A DNA stretch of 64,000 nucleotides from Parabacteroides bouchesdurhonensis (GCF_900186615.1 NZ_LT896588.1:3126471-3190470); one strand, 5' to 3'. Counted from the first letter of the stretch, positions 35,628-45,038 are shown. Made by a program: numbers and translations. Notes: generated by a model from the sequence alone, not told the origin.

Positions 35628-37759
35628 TCCGACAAGCCTTTCATTGATAATTGTACACGTTTACGGCTCAGGTCAATACTGAGAACTTTCACTTTTACAT
35701 GCTGATGAATAGATACAATCTGGGTCGGATCACTAATAAACCGGTCGGCCAACTCGGATATATGTACCAAACCATTTTCTTTAATACCTATATCTACAAA
35801 GCATCCGAAGTTAGTTATATTGGTAACAATACCCGGCAAGATTTGTCCTTCTCTCAAATCCTCTATTGTCTTAATCGTCGGATCAAACGCAAATACCTGG
35901 ATAGCCTGACGGGGATCTCTGCCGGGCTTATCTAATTCTTCCATAATATCCAGCAAAGTAGGCATGCCTACTTTTTCGGAAACATACTTTTCCAGCTTTA
36001 ATTTACTCTTTAGCTTCTTGTCCGAAATAAGCTCTTCTACTGAACATTGCAAATCTTTAGCCATTCGTTCCACTATCGGATAACTCTCAGGATGCACTGC
36101 TGAGTTATCCAAAGGATTCTTTCCATTTTGAATGCGAAGAAAGCCCGCACTTTGTTCAAATGCCTTATCTCCCATACGGGATACTTTTTTTAAGTCCATA
36201 CGAGAATTGAACGGTCCATGTTCTGCTCTATAGTTAACGATATTCTGAGCCAGGGCAGGCCCTAAACCGGAAACATAAGTAAGCAGGTGCTTACTGGCCG
36301 TATTTACATTCACACCTACCAGGTTAACACAACTCTCTACTGTCTGATCCAGACTTTTCTTTAAAGCACCCTGTTCCACATCGTGCTGATATTGTCCTAC
36401 ACCTATGCTTTTAGGGTCTATCTTGACCAGTTCGGCCAATGGGTCCATCAAACGGCGTCCTATACTGACCGCACCGCGCACAGTAACATCATATTCCGGA
36501 AACTCTTCTCGCGCAATCTTTGACGCCGAGTAAATAGAAGCTCCGTTTTCACTGACTACAAATACTTGTACCTTACGATCGTACCGAATGCCGGTAATGA
36601 ATTGTTCGGTTTCCCTGCTAGCAGTTCCATTTCCGATAGCTATGGCTTCAACAGCATAAGTAGATACCAATTGGGCGATTTTAGCAGCAGCTTTCCCTTT
36701 TTCATTCTGAGGAGGGTGCGGATAGATTGCTTCATTGTGTAAAAGATTTCCCTGAGCATCCAAGCAAACCACTTTACAACCTGTCCGATAGCCGGGATCA
36801 ATGCCCAATACACGCTTTTGACCTAAAGGAGGAGCTAAAAGAAGTTGGCGAAGGTTTTCAGCAAAAACACGTATCGCTTCTTCGTCGGCTTTCGCCTTAC
36901 TTAAATTGGCAAATTCAGTTTCGATAGAAGGCTTCAACAGACGTTTAAAAGAATCATCTACAGCTTCGGTTACTTGCCCGGAAACTTCATTATATCCTTT
37001 TACGAAACGTCTTTTCAATCTATCCAGACAAGAATCTGTATCAGGAGAAATAGTTACACGTAATATCCCCTCGGTTTCTCCGCGACGTAAAGCCAGCAAG
37101 CGATGGGAGGAACAACGGTTCAGCGGTTCACTAAAGTCGAAATAATCTTTATACTTTGCCCCTTCGTCTTCTTTGCCTTTTATCACTTTAGAAGAAATAA
37201 TAGCTGTATGACCGAATGAATTACGTACAATATTACGAGCATCTTCACTTTCGTTTACCCATTCGGCTATAATATCACGCGCTCCTTGTAAAGCTTCTTC
37301 CGCATTTTTTATTTCGCCTTTGATAAAGCTTTTCACCCGATCATACAAATTTCTTTCATTCTGCATCATGATAACCTTAGCCAATGGTTCCAATCCCTTC
37401 TTACGGGCTATTTCAGCTTTAGTTACCCGTTTCGGTTTGTATGGAAGGTAAAGATCTTCCAATTCCGTACTATCCCATGAATCTTCTATGCGTTTTTTTA
37501 GTTCAGAGGTAAGTTTTCCCTGTTCTTCAATAGAGCTGAGAATAGTATCTTTCCGCTTCTTCAGCTCAGTCAGTTTATCCAGTTGGTCCTTTATATTACC
37601 GATTTGTACTTCATCCAAGCCTCCTGTTACTTCTTTGCGATAACGGCTGATAAAGGGGATAGTAGCTCCTTCTTCAAGTAAACCGATTGTTCGCTCCACT
37701 TGTCCGGAAGGTATATTCAGCATACGCGAGATGAGCGTATAAAATAGATTCATTGCCAT
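35624..37759 (-). CDS. tex: Tex family RNA-binding transcription accessory protein
   Basis: A 711-residue Tex/Spt6-like protein. The N-terminal helical region, a YqgF-like domain with RVLGIDPGYRTGCK (about 317-330), tandem helix-hairpin-helix segments (VSGLGPALAQNIVNYR, VSRMGDKAFEQSAGF) and a C-terminal S1 RNA-binding domain (GQILPGIVTNITNFGCFVDIG) occur in the family order. It interacts with transcription or RNA in ways that are incompletely defined. TATCTTTG on the minus strand (37786-37779) is the likely -7. ybaK is coupled downstream. Confidence 0.94.
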   Translation of the reverse strand: MAMNLFYTLISRMLNIPSGQVERTIGLLEEGATIPFISRYRKEVTGGLDEVQIGNIKDQLDKLTELKKRKDTILSSIEEQGKLTSELKKRIEDSWDSTELEDLYLPYKPKRVTKAEIARKKGLEPLAKVIMMQNERNLYDRVKSFIKGEIKNAEEALQGARDIIAEWVNESEDARNIVRNSFGHTAIISSKVIKGKEDEGAKYKDYFDFSEPLNRCSSHRLLALRRGETEGILRVTISPDTDSCLDRLKRRFVKGYNEVSGQVTEAVDDSFKRLLKPSIETEFANLSKAKADEEAIRVFAENLRQLLLAPPLGQKRVLGIDPGYRTGCKVVCLDAQGNLLHNEAIYPHPPQNEKGKAAAKIAQLVSTYAVEAIAIGNGTASRETEQFITGIRYDRKVQVFVVSENGASIYSASKIAREEFPEYDVTVRGAVSIGRRLMDPLAELVKIDPKSIGVGQYQHDVEQGALKKSLDQTVESCVNLVGVNVNTASKHLLTYVSGLGPALAQNIVNYRAEHGPFNSRMDLKKVSRMGDKAFEQSAGFLRIQNGKNPLDNSAVHPESYPIVERMAKDLQCSVEELISDKKLKSKLKLEKYVSEKVGMPTLLDIMEELDKPGRDPRQAIQVFAFDPTIKTIEDLREGQILPGIVTNITNFGCFVDIGIKENGLVHISELADRFISDPTQIVSIHQHVKVKVLSIDLSRKRVQLSMKGLSE

Positions 37760-37825
37760 ATTATTTATATTTACTATGCAAAGATAATAGATTACGTTCT
37801 ATTTCTGTTTTTGAAGTTTAGTTCT

Positions 37826-39181
37826 TTATTCTAAACGGACTGTTTCATCAGCAAACAAAGTCTGTTCGTCCACACTATGCGAAGTAAAAAGAATTATTTG
37901 CCCGCTTTCCCTTTCTTTTGCCTTTATATAGGTAATAATGTGATTGCGTATAGCTTCATCCAGCCCTTTAAATGGTTCGTCCATTAAAATTACCGGAGAT
38001 GGATAATAGGCTAATGCCCGTGCCAAAGCTACGCGTTGTTGCTGACCATAACTAAGAGCTTTTGGATATTGAAATAAGAAACCACCCATTTGCATCTCCT
38101 CTAAGATTAGTTTAGCATTTCTCAGCGCTTCCTCTTTTGGCATTACTTTAGACAAGGGTAAAACAACATTATCAATAGCCGTCAGCCAAGGAAGAAGTTC
38201 CGGTTCTTGAAATACGGATGCAAGACCACAATCACGATTAATCTCTATCTTCCCATGAATAGGCATAAGAGTTCCGTTTATCAGATTCAGCAATGTTGTT
38301 TTACCTGTTCCCGAAGGAGCGGATATACAGTAGATTTTACCCGGTTCAAATGAATAAGTAAAAGAGGAAACTCCATATTTATATCCGGTATCAACTAAAC
38401 GAATGGGAGAGGGAATACATCTTTTTTCTTTCATGGAAGATACGTAACGAATAGCTGTCTTTTGCCTGGATAACCAGTCAATACTTTTATCGAATAGAAA
38501 ACTTATAATAACAGCAACAGCTGTCCAGGCCATTAACTCCGGAACAGCAATAAAACTCTGTGCGCGCTTCATCTCGCTGCCTATTCCGAACGAGCATTGA
38601 GACAATACTTCTCCCATAATAATAGCACGCCAGCCAAATCCGGCAGCAGAAGCCAATCCACTATATAAAAAGGGCTTTAGCTGCGGATATGTTATTTGCA
38701 TAAAAGTATTATACCGTCCTATATGAAAAAGGGAAGCCATAACTGTATAACCTGATCGCAGATTACGTATACCATTTGTGAGATTCTCCGTAAGCAACGG
38801 AAACATCGTAAGAAAAGCAATCATTAAAGGAATGCTTTCCGGATTCAGGAAAATTAATGCAATCAGGATAAAAGAGATTACCGGTACTGACCGCATAATA
38901 ATGAATACCGGACGAAACAATTCATACAGTAGTTCATACTTGGCAAATAAACAACTAATACCCACTGCAGCTACAAGGGATAACAGGATACCCGCAATTC
39001 CTCGAATAACAGTTGCACCTATCGATAAATAAAAGCTTTTAGAGAACAACAGTTCTGCCAATGCTTGAAACAAGCGGGGGAGAGTAGGAATAAGTTCCGG
39101 CTGATTTAATATACGGGCAAACACTTCCCAACCTGCCAATATGAGGAGTATAGAAAAGAGTATGATTGCTTTCTTCTTCAT
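37826..39181 (-). CDS. ABC transporter permease-ATPase fusion (NitT/TauT type)
   Basis: A 451-residue protein joining a SsuC/TauC-like permease (about residues 1-245, six membrane segments, EAA-like loop GWRAIIMGEVLSQCSFGIG) to a complete ATPase (about 258-451). Walker A is SAPSGTGKTTLLNL, the signature is LSYGQQQRVALARAL and Walker B is VILMDEPFKGLDE. These subunits are usually separate proteins. It starts 5 bp after the lipoprotein gene, so transport probably needs one fused chain as a dimer plus the lipoprotein. The substrate is unknown; sulfonates, nitrate or thiamine precursors are handled by relatives. Confidence 0.9.
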   Translation of the reverse strand: MKKKAIILFSILLILAGWEVFARILNQPELIPTLPRLFQALAELLFSKSFYLSIGATVIRGIAGILLSLVAAVGISCLFAKYELLYELFRPVFIIMRSVPVISFILIALIFLNPESIPLMIAFLTMFPLLTENLTNGIRNLRSGYTVMASLFHIGRYNTFMQITYPQLKPFLYSGLASAAGFGWRAIIMGEVLSQCSFGIGSEMKRAQSFIAVPELMAWTAVAVIISFLFDKSIDWLSRQKTAIRYVSSMKEKRCIPSPIRLVDTGYKYGVSSFTYSFEPGKIYCISAPSGTGKTTLLNLINGTLMPIHGKIEINRDCGLASVFQEPELLPWLTAIDNVVLPLSKVMPKEEALRNAKLILEEMQMGGFLFQYPKALSYGQQQRVALARALAYYPSPVILMDEPFKGLDEAIRNHIITYIKAKERESGQIILFTSHSVDEQTLFADETVRLE

Positions 39182-39186
39182 TTTAT

Positions 39187-40092
39187 TTAAGGTATAAAGC
39201 TTTCGGGTACTTTACCTCCTATAGCTTTGGGTTCATATTGTTCTATCAGACGCAGAAATGATTTTGTTGCGTCACAGGCATCGTTAGCCGTTAAGTAATG
39301 GATGCGACATCGTTTGAGACTTTCAACGGTAAGCATTCCGGGAGCAAATACCTGATGTTCTTCAAGTATGCGAATGGCATCTTCCGGATGTTCTTCTACG
39401 AAACGACAGGAAGATTGTAAAAGACTGTCTATGATAACCGTCTCATTCTTCAATACCGTATTATAAACAATAGCAGTCTGAGGAAAGCCTAAAGCACTGT
39501 TGTTCGCAGGATTCGTTAAATCGGCAAGTATATGCAATGTATTGTCTTTGCGTAAAGCCATACTTACAAAAGGTTCGCTTAACACAGCTGTTTGAGCTTT
39601 TCCAATAAGCAATGCCTGCATAATCTCACGGGCTGTTCCAAATGAATAATTGAGAGCATATTCCTCTCCGTTTATGTCCAGATAATAACGGGTCAGAATG
39701 TCCGGCGTAGTACCGGCACCAAATAAATGCAATACTTTTTTATCTGTTGGATTATCCCTTCCAACCAAATAAAGCGTACCCCATACAGGACAACCTAATA
39801 ATGGATAATCAACACCTTTATTGTAGAGATTTACCGCGCTGATCATAGGAAGGGCAGCTATGTCTGTTTCCTTTTTAATTAAAGCAGCTTGTATGATATC
39901 AGGAGAATCTGCCAGAGTGACAGATACTGTTTTTCCGTCTATAACAGGAGGCGTTCCCATCCATTGGGCAAAAGCGATTGCCGAAGGCCCTCTTAAAACA
40001 GATACACGTATAACTTCTTGTTCTTTGTTTTTCTTAATATCCTTACAGCCTGCCATACAAAACAAAGCAAGCAACAGATAAATGTATTTCAT
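39187..40092 (-). CDS. ABC transporter substrate-binding lipoprotein (NMT1/TauA-like)
   Basis: An approximately 301-residue lipoprotein: MKYIYLLLALFCMAGC ends in a lipobox Cys, followed by a periplasmic binding fold (VLRGPSAIAFAQWMG, AALPMISAVNLYNKG, FGTAREIMQALLIGKAQTAVLSEPF). This is the NMT1/TauA/SsuA type. The ATG at 40092 gives a standard lipoprotein signal; ATGs at 40107 and 40110 are in frame and lie inside a terminator-like hairpin (40097-40146). No separate promoter is visible between it and the tRNA cluster, so expression may depend on read-through from tRNA transcription. Confidence 0.87.
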   Translation of the reverse strand: MKYIYLLLALFCMAGCKDIKKNKEQEVIRVSVLRGPSAIAFAQWMGTPPVIDGKTVSVTLADSPDIIQAALIKKETDIAALPMISAVNLYNKGVDYPLLGCPVWGTLYLVGRDNPTDKKVLHLFGAGTTPDILTRYYLDINGEEYALNYSFGTAREIMQALLIGKAQTAVLSEPFVSMALRKDNTLHILADLTNPANNSALGFPQTAIVYNTVLKNETVIIDSLLQSSCRFVEEHPEDAIRILEEHQVFAPGMLTVESLKRCRIHYLTANDACDATKSFLRLIEQYEPKAIGGKVPESFIP

Positions 40093-40096
40093 ATAT

Positions 40097-40146
40097 AAAA
40101 AAACCATCATTTCACTATCACATTGTGTGATGTAGAGAAATAATGG
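40097..40146 (-). terminator. Hairpin plus T run between tRNA-Arg cluster and the lipoprotein start
   Basis: On the minus strand CCATTATTTC pairs with GAAATGATGG (10 bp, one G-T), with an inner ATCACA/TGTGAT stem, and is followed by seven T residues (complement of 40097-40103). The T run ends 4 nt before the ATG at 40092. It should end the tRNA transcript, and may act as an attenuator for the ABC genes. Confidence 0.7.
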
Positions 40147-40161
40147 CATATATTTAATTTG

Positions 40162-40235
40162 TGACCGCGACAGGATTCAAACCTGTAACCGGCTGATCCG
40201 TAGTCAGCTACTCTATTCAGTTGAGCTACGCGGCC
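40162..40235 (-). tRNA. tRNA-Arg(ACG)
   Basis: A 74-nt cloverleaf: acceptor GGCCGCG/CGCGGTC, D arm with GTAGCTCAACTGAATAGAG, anticodon stem CTGA/TCAG closing loop CTACGGA (anticodon ACG) and a T arm with GGTTTGAATCC. CCA is not encoded. It is identical to the copy at 40346-40419. Confidence 0.96.
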
Positions 40236-40244
40236 AATTGAGAG

Positions 40245-40318
40245 TGACTCGCATAGGATTCAAACCTATAACCTTCTGATCCGTAGTCAGATGCTCTATT
40301 CAGTTGAGCTAGCGAGCC
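40245..40318 (-). tRNA. tRNA-Arg(ACG), variant copy
   Basis: A 74-nt tRNA with the same ACG anticodon loop and D loop as its neighbours but a different acceptor stem (GGCTCGC/GCGAGTC) and T stem. It lies 9 nt from the copy at 40162 and 27 nt from the copy at 40346. Confidence 0.95.
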
Positions 40319-40345
40319 GTCCTTTTATACAACCTTTTAAGATGG

Positions 40346-40419
40346 TGACCGCGACAGGATTCAAACCTGTAACCGGCTGATCCGTAGTCAGCTACTCTAT
40401 TCAGTTGAGCTACGCGGCC
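40346..40419 (-). tRNA. tRNA-Arg(ACG)
   Basis: First gene of the cluster in transcription order, 74 nt, identical to 40162-40235. A strong promoter lies 21 bp upstream (40441-40471). Confidence 0.96.
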
Positions 40420-40440
40420 ATTCTTGCTTGATTGCGAGTG

Positions 40441-40471
40441 CAAAGGTAGCGTTTTGTTTTATATATGCAAA
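40441..40471 (-). promoter_or_regulatory. Promoter of the tRNA-Arg cluster
   Basis: On the minus strand TTTG (complement of 40468-40471), 19 bp measured from the TTG core, then TACCTTTG (complement of 40441-40448). This is one of the closest matches to the Bacteroidota consensus in the window. Confidence 0.75.
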
Positions 40472-40495
40472 TATTTCATTCTGTTTTTTATATTC

Positions 40496-42814
40496 CTAAT
40501 CTAACATTTTAGGATTGAAAATAAGGTAACCTATATTCAGTCCTACATTGAAATTCTTGCTGGGATAACTGTATCCGTTGGCATATAGACTAATAGAAAG
40601 GAAAGGCAATTGAAATACCATTGCCGCTTCACCCATATACTTGAATGAATGCATAAACTTACCATAATAAGGAACTCCCACATAGGTCTCGTTAATTGGT
40701 ATTTCCCGCTTCTTAATTTCATACAAAGGAGCAAAACCATACATGTCTAAACGCAGGTGAAGTAATCTGCTGAACTTAATAATGGGAGAGAGACCGATTG
40801 CTACATATTGGTTTGCCCGAAAAGCCTCATTAAATACTATTTTACTGTGCGGAGTAGGGGTAAATGCCGGAGCTTGCAAAATAGATGATGTATAATTATT
40901 CATCAGGTTCTTGCTTGAAAGTACCATTTCCGCAAGGTAACCCATATTGAACAGGTTGTTCAATTCCTGATAGTACAACCAGCGTCCTTTCATCTGCAAC
41001 CAACTATGAACCGTTCTTTCGGAAGGTTCACGCAATGCTTTATTGGTAGATGGTTGGTAGTTCTCTATACCTGTTACATATTGAGCCGTTACAAGTTGCT
41101 GACGTCCATTGATCGGAAATTGTTTGGCATTCAATGAATTCCGTTCAATACTAAGAGAGCCGCTGAACAAATCATACTTACTGTGGTCGAATACTGCATC
41201 AGGAAACGCTATTTTGGAGGTCTGCAAATAATAATCGTTTAGCTGGCCATACGCAAAACCTATTTCTGCTTTCGCTTTTGTAAGAAACGCGAAGCCAAGT
41301 TTCAGTTTCATAAACAACTCCTTCTGCTTGATAAAGGAAGGAACAACATCTTCATAGAACAAAGACTGGCTTTCGGAGAATCTTCTTTCCGAATACACTC
41401 CTTGCCAATTAATATAAGAAGGCAGGCGGGTTTGGAGATACATACGTCCGTTTAGCATTACTCCGCTAAAAGAGTTTCCTACCTGGAAATTTGCATTTAC
41501 ATCGGCAGCGAAACGCCCTAAATATTGATAACCCAACCCCAAATACAACTGGTTAGCCTGATGAGAAGAAACATTACCTCCAAAACCTACGGTAATTTCC
41601 TCTTTCATCTTTATATCCAGATACAGATCAAACTTTTTCTCTTTCCGGTTATATACAGCATGGGGCAATATCTCTTTTATTTTGGAATAAGTAAGCATTT
41701 TAAAGTAAGCCCTTTTAAATTCCTCCATAGAGAACTCCTGATTAATATCCCTATGTAGTTGGGCTTCTATATATTTACGCTGCGATTCGGAGACGCCTGT
41801 AACATAAATGTTTTTGAATATCAGGGGAGGAAGACTTTCTTTATAGGCTTTTCGACGAGCCATTACACTATCAATCGGCACACGGCGAGGTACTCTCTGT
41901 TTTATAGAGTCTATCATAGACATGGTACGCTTATAACCTATATCCATTAATTCCTTTGATTTCTGGAAGTCAAGAAGGGATACATTAGGGAAACTGAATT
42001 TAACCATCATACCGTCTTCTTCCGGAACATCGTAGTCCGTACTCTGCATAATCATGGTCTCCAGTTGACTGTAAGCATTATTGGAAGGCTTATTATTCCC
42101 TCCGGCAACAACAGAACCAAAGATAAAGTCAGGATGAAAAGCCTCTTTCATAGGACCTACAGGAAAATTGTCATAAATACCTCCGTCAAACAAAGGAACG
42201 CTGTCTTTCCAGATAGGCTGAAAGAAAAAAGGAAAAGTCATGGAGGCACGAACAGCATCCCCCAAATCTCCGTTCTTAAACACTATCGACTTCTTTGTAT
42301 AGATATCGGATGCTACGCAACGGAATGGAACAAACAAGTTGTCGAAATTCCAACCGGCCTTAGCCGTTGCCTGAGAAAAGAGAGCCATAAAGGCTTGATT
42401 CATTTGGATCGGATTGATAAGGCTTTGGGGTAAAAAGCTGGCTTTGATCTGTAACGAATCGGACATATCAATTGAGAAATGCGCAAACTCGGGAGTAGGA
42501 TAGGGTTCTTTGAAATAATAGATATATTTCTCTTCCACCGTACCGGTCTGCCAATAGCCGAACTCTTTAGACAGCATCAACTCCAACATCTCTTCCGGAG
42601 TATATCCCATAGCATACAAACTGCCTACGATAGCGCCGGCCGATGTTCCGGCTATATAATCGATAGGTATGCCGTTTTCTTCCAATGCTTTAATGATTCC
42701 AAGATGAGCGGCGCCTTTAGCTCCGCCACCGCTTAACACTAACCCTACTTTTTGAGCAGACAGTGGTTGTATGAACGAGAGAAGGAAGATTGTGAAGATT
42801 GCAAGCTGCTTCAT
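40496..42814 (-). CDS. Patatin-like phospholipase with POTRA and outer-membrane barrel (type Vd, PlpD-like)
   Basis: A 772-residue exported protein. After a signal peptide (to about residue 20) the patatin domain has the oxyanion loop GGGAKG (29-34), nucleophile Ser58 in GTSAG and the catalytic Asp210 in DGG. A POTRA-like segment follows (IFKNIYVTGVSESQRKYIE, about 337-400), then a beta-barrel to the end. This is the arrangement of type Vd autotransporters, which place a lipase outside the outer membrane. Lipase activity is inferred from an intact Ser-Asp dyad. The promoter region carries a long palindrome (42855-42875). Confidence 0.9.
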   Translation of the reverse strand: MKQLAIFTIFLLSFIQPLSAQKVGLVLSGGGAKGAAHLGIIKALEENGIPIDYIAGTSAGAIVGSLYAMGYTPEEMLELMLSKEFGYWQTGTVEEKYIYYFKEPYPTPEFAHFSIDMSDSLQIKASFLPQSLINPIQMNQAFMALFSQATAKAGWNFDNLFVPFRCVASDIYTKKSIVFKNGDLGDAVRASMTFPFFFQPIWKDSVPLFDGGIYDNFPVGPMKEAFHPDFIFGSVVAGGNNKPSNNAYSQLETMIMQSTDYDVPEEDGMMVKFSFPNVSLLDFQKSKELMDIGYKRTMSMIDSIKQRVPRRVPIDSVMARRKAYKESLPPLIFKNIYVTGVSESQRKYIEAQLHRDINQEFSMEEFKRAYFKMLTYSKIKEILPHAVYNRKEKKFDLYLDIKMKEEITVGFGGNVSSHQANQLYLGLGYQYLGRFAADVNANFQVGNSFSGVMLNGRMYLQTRLPSYINWQGVYSERRFSESQSLFYEDVVPSFIKQKELFMKLKLGFAFLTKAKAEIGFAYGQLNDYYLQTSKIAFPDAVFDHSKYDLFSGSLSIERNSLNAKQFPINGRQQLVTAQYVTGIENYQPSTNKALREPSERTVHSWLQMKGRWLYYQELNNLFNMGYLAEMVLSSKNLMNNYTSSILQAPAFTPTPHSKIVFNEAFRANQYVAIGLSPIIKFSRLLHLRLDMYGFAPLYEIKKREIPINETYVGVPYYGKFMHSFKYMGEAAMVFQLPFLSISLYANGYSYPSKNFNVGLNIGYLIFNPKMLD

Positions 42815-42843
42815 GTATATGGCTTTAACGATGTTTCCGGATT

Positions 42844-42875
42844 CAAATGTACAGGTTTATTTTATTAAAATAAAC
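42844..42875 (-). promoter_or_regulatory. Patatin gene promoter with 21-bp palindrome
   Basis: TACATTTG on the minus strand (complement of 42844-42851) is the -7. Immediately upstream, 42855-42875 is a perfect palindrome with 10-bp arms (GTTTATTTTA and its complement) around one base, in the position of the spacer and -33. An operator is the simplest reading. Confidence 0.55.
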
Positions 42876-42920
42876 ACGGCTACTCATATTTTTGTTTGTC
42901 GGGAATAGGCTATAATAAAA

Positions 42921-42950
42921 AAACCGCTCCATTTCACGATGGAACGGTTT
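42921..42950 (-). terminator. Terminator after htpG
   Basis: AAACCGCTCCAT (42921-42932) pairs with ATGGAACGGTTT (42939-42950) with one mismatch. The minus strand continues into a T run (complement of 42917-42923). Confidence 0.78.
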
Positions 42951-42986
42951 TCTGTCTACAAGCAGATATTATGTTATAAATGTAAG

Positions 42987-45038
42987 TTAACCTATCATTT
43001 GAACACTGCGTTTGATAAAGCGGCTTAAAGCTTCGCCTTTCAACATGCCGTTACCCAGCAGGGCCAAATCTATCAACTGGCTAACCATGTTATTAGAACC
43101 GGCATATTCGGCCAAAATCGTATTAGCCTGCTCGTTCAGTTCATCAATCTTATGATTGGTATTTGTCATATCTTCTTTTTCCTGAGCCGTAATTTCTTCT
43201 TCTTTTTTCTTGCTCTGGGCTTCACGAAGATCGGACTGACGGGCTTTCCAGCCTTTTATATCGTCAAGGATAGGTTTCAGCTTCTCACTGCAAGCATTTT
43301 CCTCGTCCGTCAATACCTGCTTAATAAGAGTATGATCCGTATTTAATACAAGGTTGTAACTGTCCGGCATTTCGCCATAGAAAGACATACCCGGCTGCAT
43401 GGCAGACATTTCACGCATACGACGCATATATTCGCTCTGTGTAAGGACAACGGGGTTGACGTTTTCGCCAAGAGCCTCGAAGGTTACATAAAACTCCGTC
43501 TTATCCAGCTTTGGCAACCGGCTCTTGAACACTTCCTGCAAAGCATGTTTCTGATCTTCATCCAATGTTACCTTGTTGGTATCTTCTTTACGGATCAGAT
43601 TGTCAATCGTATCACTGTCCACACGAACAAAACGGGTCTTTTCAAACTTTTGTTCCAATTGTCCGATAGCATGTACATCCAGCTGTCCATCCATAATTAA
43701 GACACTATAGCCCTTGTCTTTAGCGGCCTGGATATAACTGTATTGCTCGTCTTTATTTGTTGTGTATAAGTAAACCAGGTTACCATCTTTATCGGTTTGG
43801 TTTTCTTTAACCAATGTTTTATATTCGTCAAATGTATAATAAACATCGTCAACGTCTTTTAAAAGAGCGAATTTAGCGGCACGGTCGTAGAATTTTTCAT
43901 CTGTCAGCATACCATACTGGATGAACAATTTCAGGCTATCCCATTTCTCTTCAAACTGAGGACGTTCCGATTTAAAGATTTCTTCCAAACGGTCTGCAAC
44001 CTTCTTGGTAATATGGTTGGAAATCTTCTTTACATTCTGATCGCTTTGTAAATAAGAACGAGATACGTTCAGAGGAATATCCGGTGAATCCAAAACGCCA
44101 TGCAATAAGGTCAAAAACTCAGGAACAATGCTTTCTACCGAGTCGGTAACGAATACCTGGTTGCAATATAATTGTATTTTGTTCCGGTGTAAATCTATAT
44201 TGCTTTTGATACGGGGGAAATACAAAATACCTGTCAGGTTAAACGGATAATCCACATTCAGATGAATCCAGAATAAAGGCTCTTCGCTCATTGGATACAG
44301 ATCACGATAGAACTTCTTGTAGTCTTCATCGGTCATGTCTGCCGGTTTGCGAACCCATGCCGGTTTGGTATCGTTTACGATATTATCTTCATCCGTGTCA
44401 ACATACTTACCGTCTTTCCATTCCTGTTTTTTACCGAAAGCAATAGGAACAGGTAAGAAACGGCAGTACTTCGTCAGCAGCCCGTTAATCTTATCCTTAT
44501 TCAGGAAGTCTTTATTCTCATCATCAATGTAAAGGATAATATCAGTACCACGGTCTGCTTTTTCTGTTTCTTCCATCGTATATTCGGGAGTTCCGTCGCA
44601 ACTCCATTTCATGGCAACTGCGCCGTCTTTATACGATTTCGTCACAATTTCAACTTTCTTTGAAACCATAAAGGAAGAATAGAAACCAAGTCCGAAGTGT
44701 CCGATAATGGAAGCTGCATCGTTTTTGTATTTTTCCACAAACTCTTCTGCACCTGAGAAAGCTATCTGATTGATATACTTGTCTATTTCTTCGGCAGTCA
44801 TACCAATACCCCGGTCGGAGATAGTGATCGTATTATCGTCAAATTTTACGTGAACAGTTAAATCGCCCAATTCGCCTTTAAAATCGCCGACAGAAGAAAG
44901 TGTCTTTAGTTTTTGGGTAGCGTCTACTGCATTTGATACTAATTCACGAAGAAAAATTTCGTGATCACTGTATAAAAACTTCTTGATAATAGGGAAGATG
45001 TTCTCACTTGTAACACCAATATTTCCTTGTTTGCTCAT
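42987..45038 (-). CDS. htpG: Molecular chaperone HtpG (Hsp90)
   Basis: A 683-residue Hsp90 homologue. The GHKL ATPase domain has FLRELVSNAVDATQKL, ISDRGIGMTAEEID and GHFGLGFYSSFMV; the middle domain has SRSYLQSD; the C-terminal dimer domain is complete and preceded by a charged linker-like stretch (QSKKKEEEITAQEKEDM, about 622-638). It refolds or protects proteins under stress. The upstream 462-bp gap contains a four-unit palindrome array, 179 bp before the ATG, and clpC lies upstream on the same strand behind a strong terminator. Confidence 0.96.
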   Translation of the reverse strand: MSKQGNIGVTSENIFPIIKKFLYSDHEIFLRELVSNAVDATQKLKTLSSVGDFKGELGDLTVHVKFDDNTITISDRGIGMTAEEIDKYINQIAFSGAEEFVEKYKNDAASIIGHFGLGFYSSFMVSKKVEIVTKSYKDGAVAMKWSCDGTPEYTMEETEKADRGTDIILYIDDENKDFLNKDKINGLLTKYCRFLPVPIAFGKKQEWKDGKYVDTDEDNIVNDTKPAWVRKPADMTDEDYKKFYRDLYPMSEEPLFWIHLNVDYPFNLTGILYFPRIKSNIDLHRNKIQLYCNQVFVTDSVESIVPEFLTLLHGVLDSPDIPLNVSRSYLQSDQNVKKISNHITKKVADRLEEIFKSERPQFEEKWDSLKLFIQYGMLTDEKFYDRAAKFALLKDVDDVYYTFDEYKTLVKENQTDKDGNLVYLYTTNKDEQYSYIQAAKDKGYSVLIMDGQLDVHAIGQLEQKFEKTRFVRVDSDTIDNLIRKEDTNKVTLDEDQKHALQEVFKSRLPKLDKTEFYVTFEALGENVNPVVLTQSEYMRRMREMSAMQPGMSFYGEMPDSYNLVLNTDHTLIKQVLTDEENACSEKLKPILDDIKGWKARQSDLREAQSKKKEEEITAQEKEDMTNTNHKIDELNEQANTILAEYAGSNNMVSQLIDLALLGNGMLKGEALSRFIKRSVQMIG

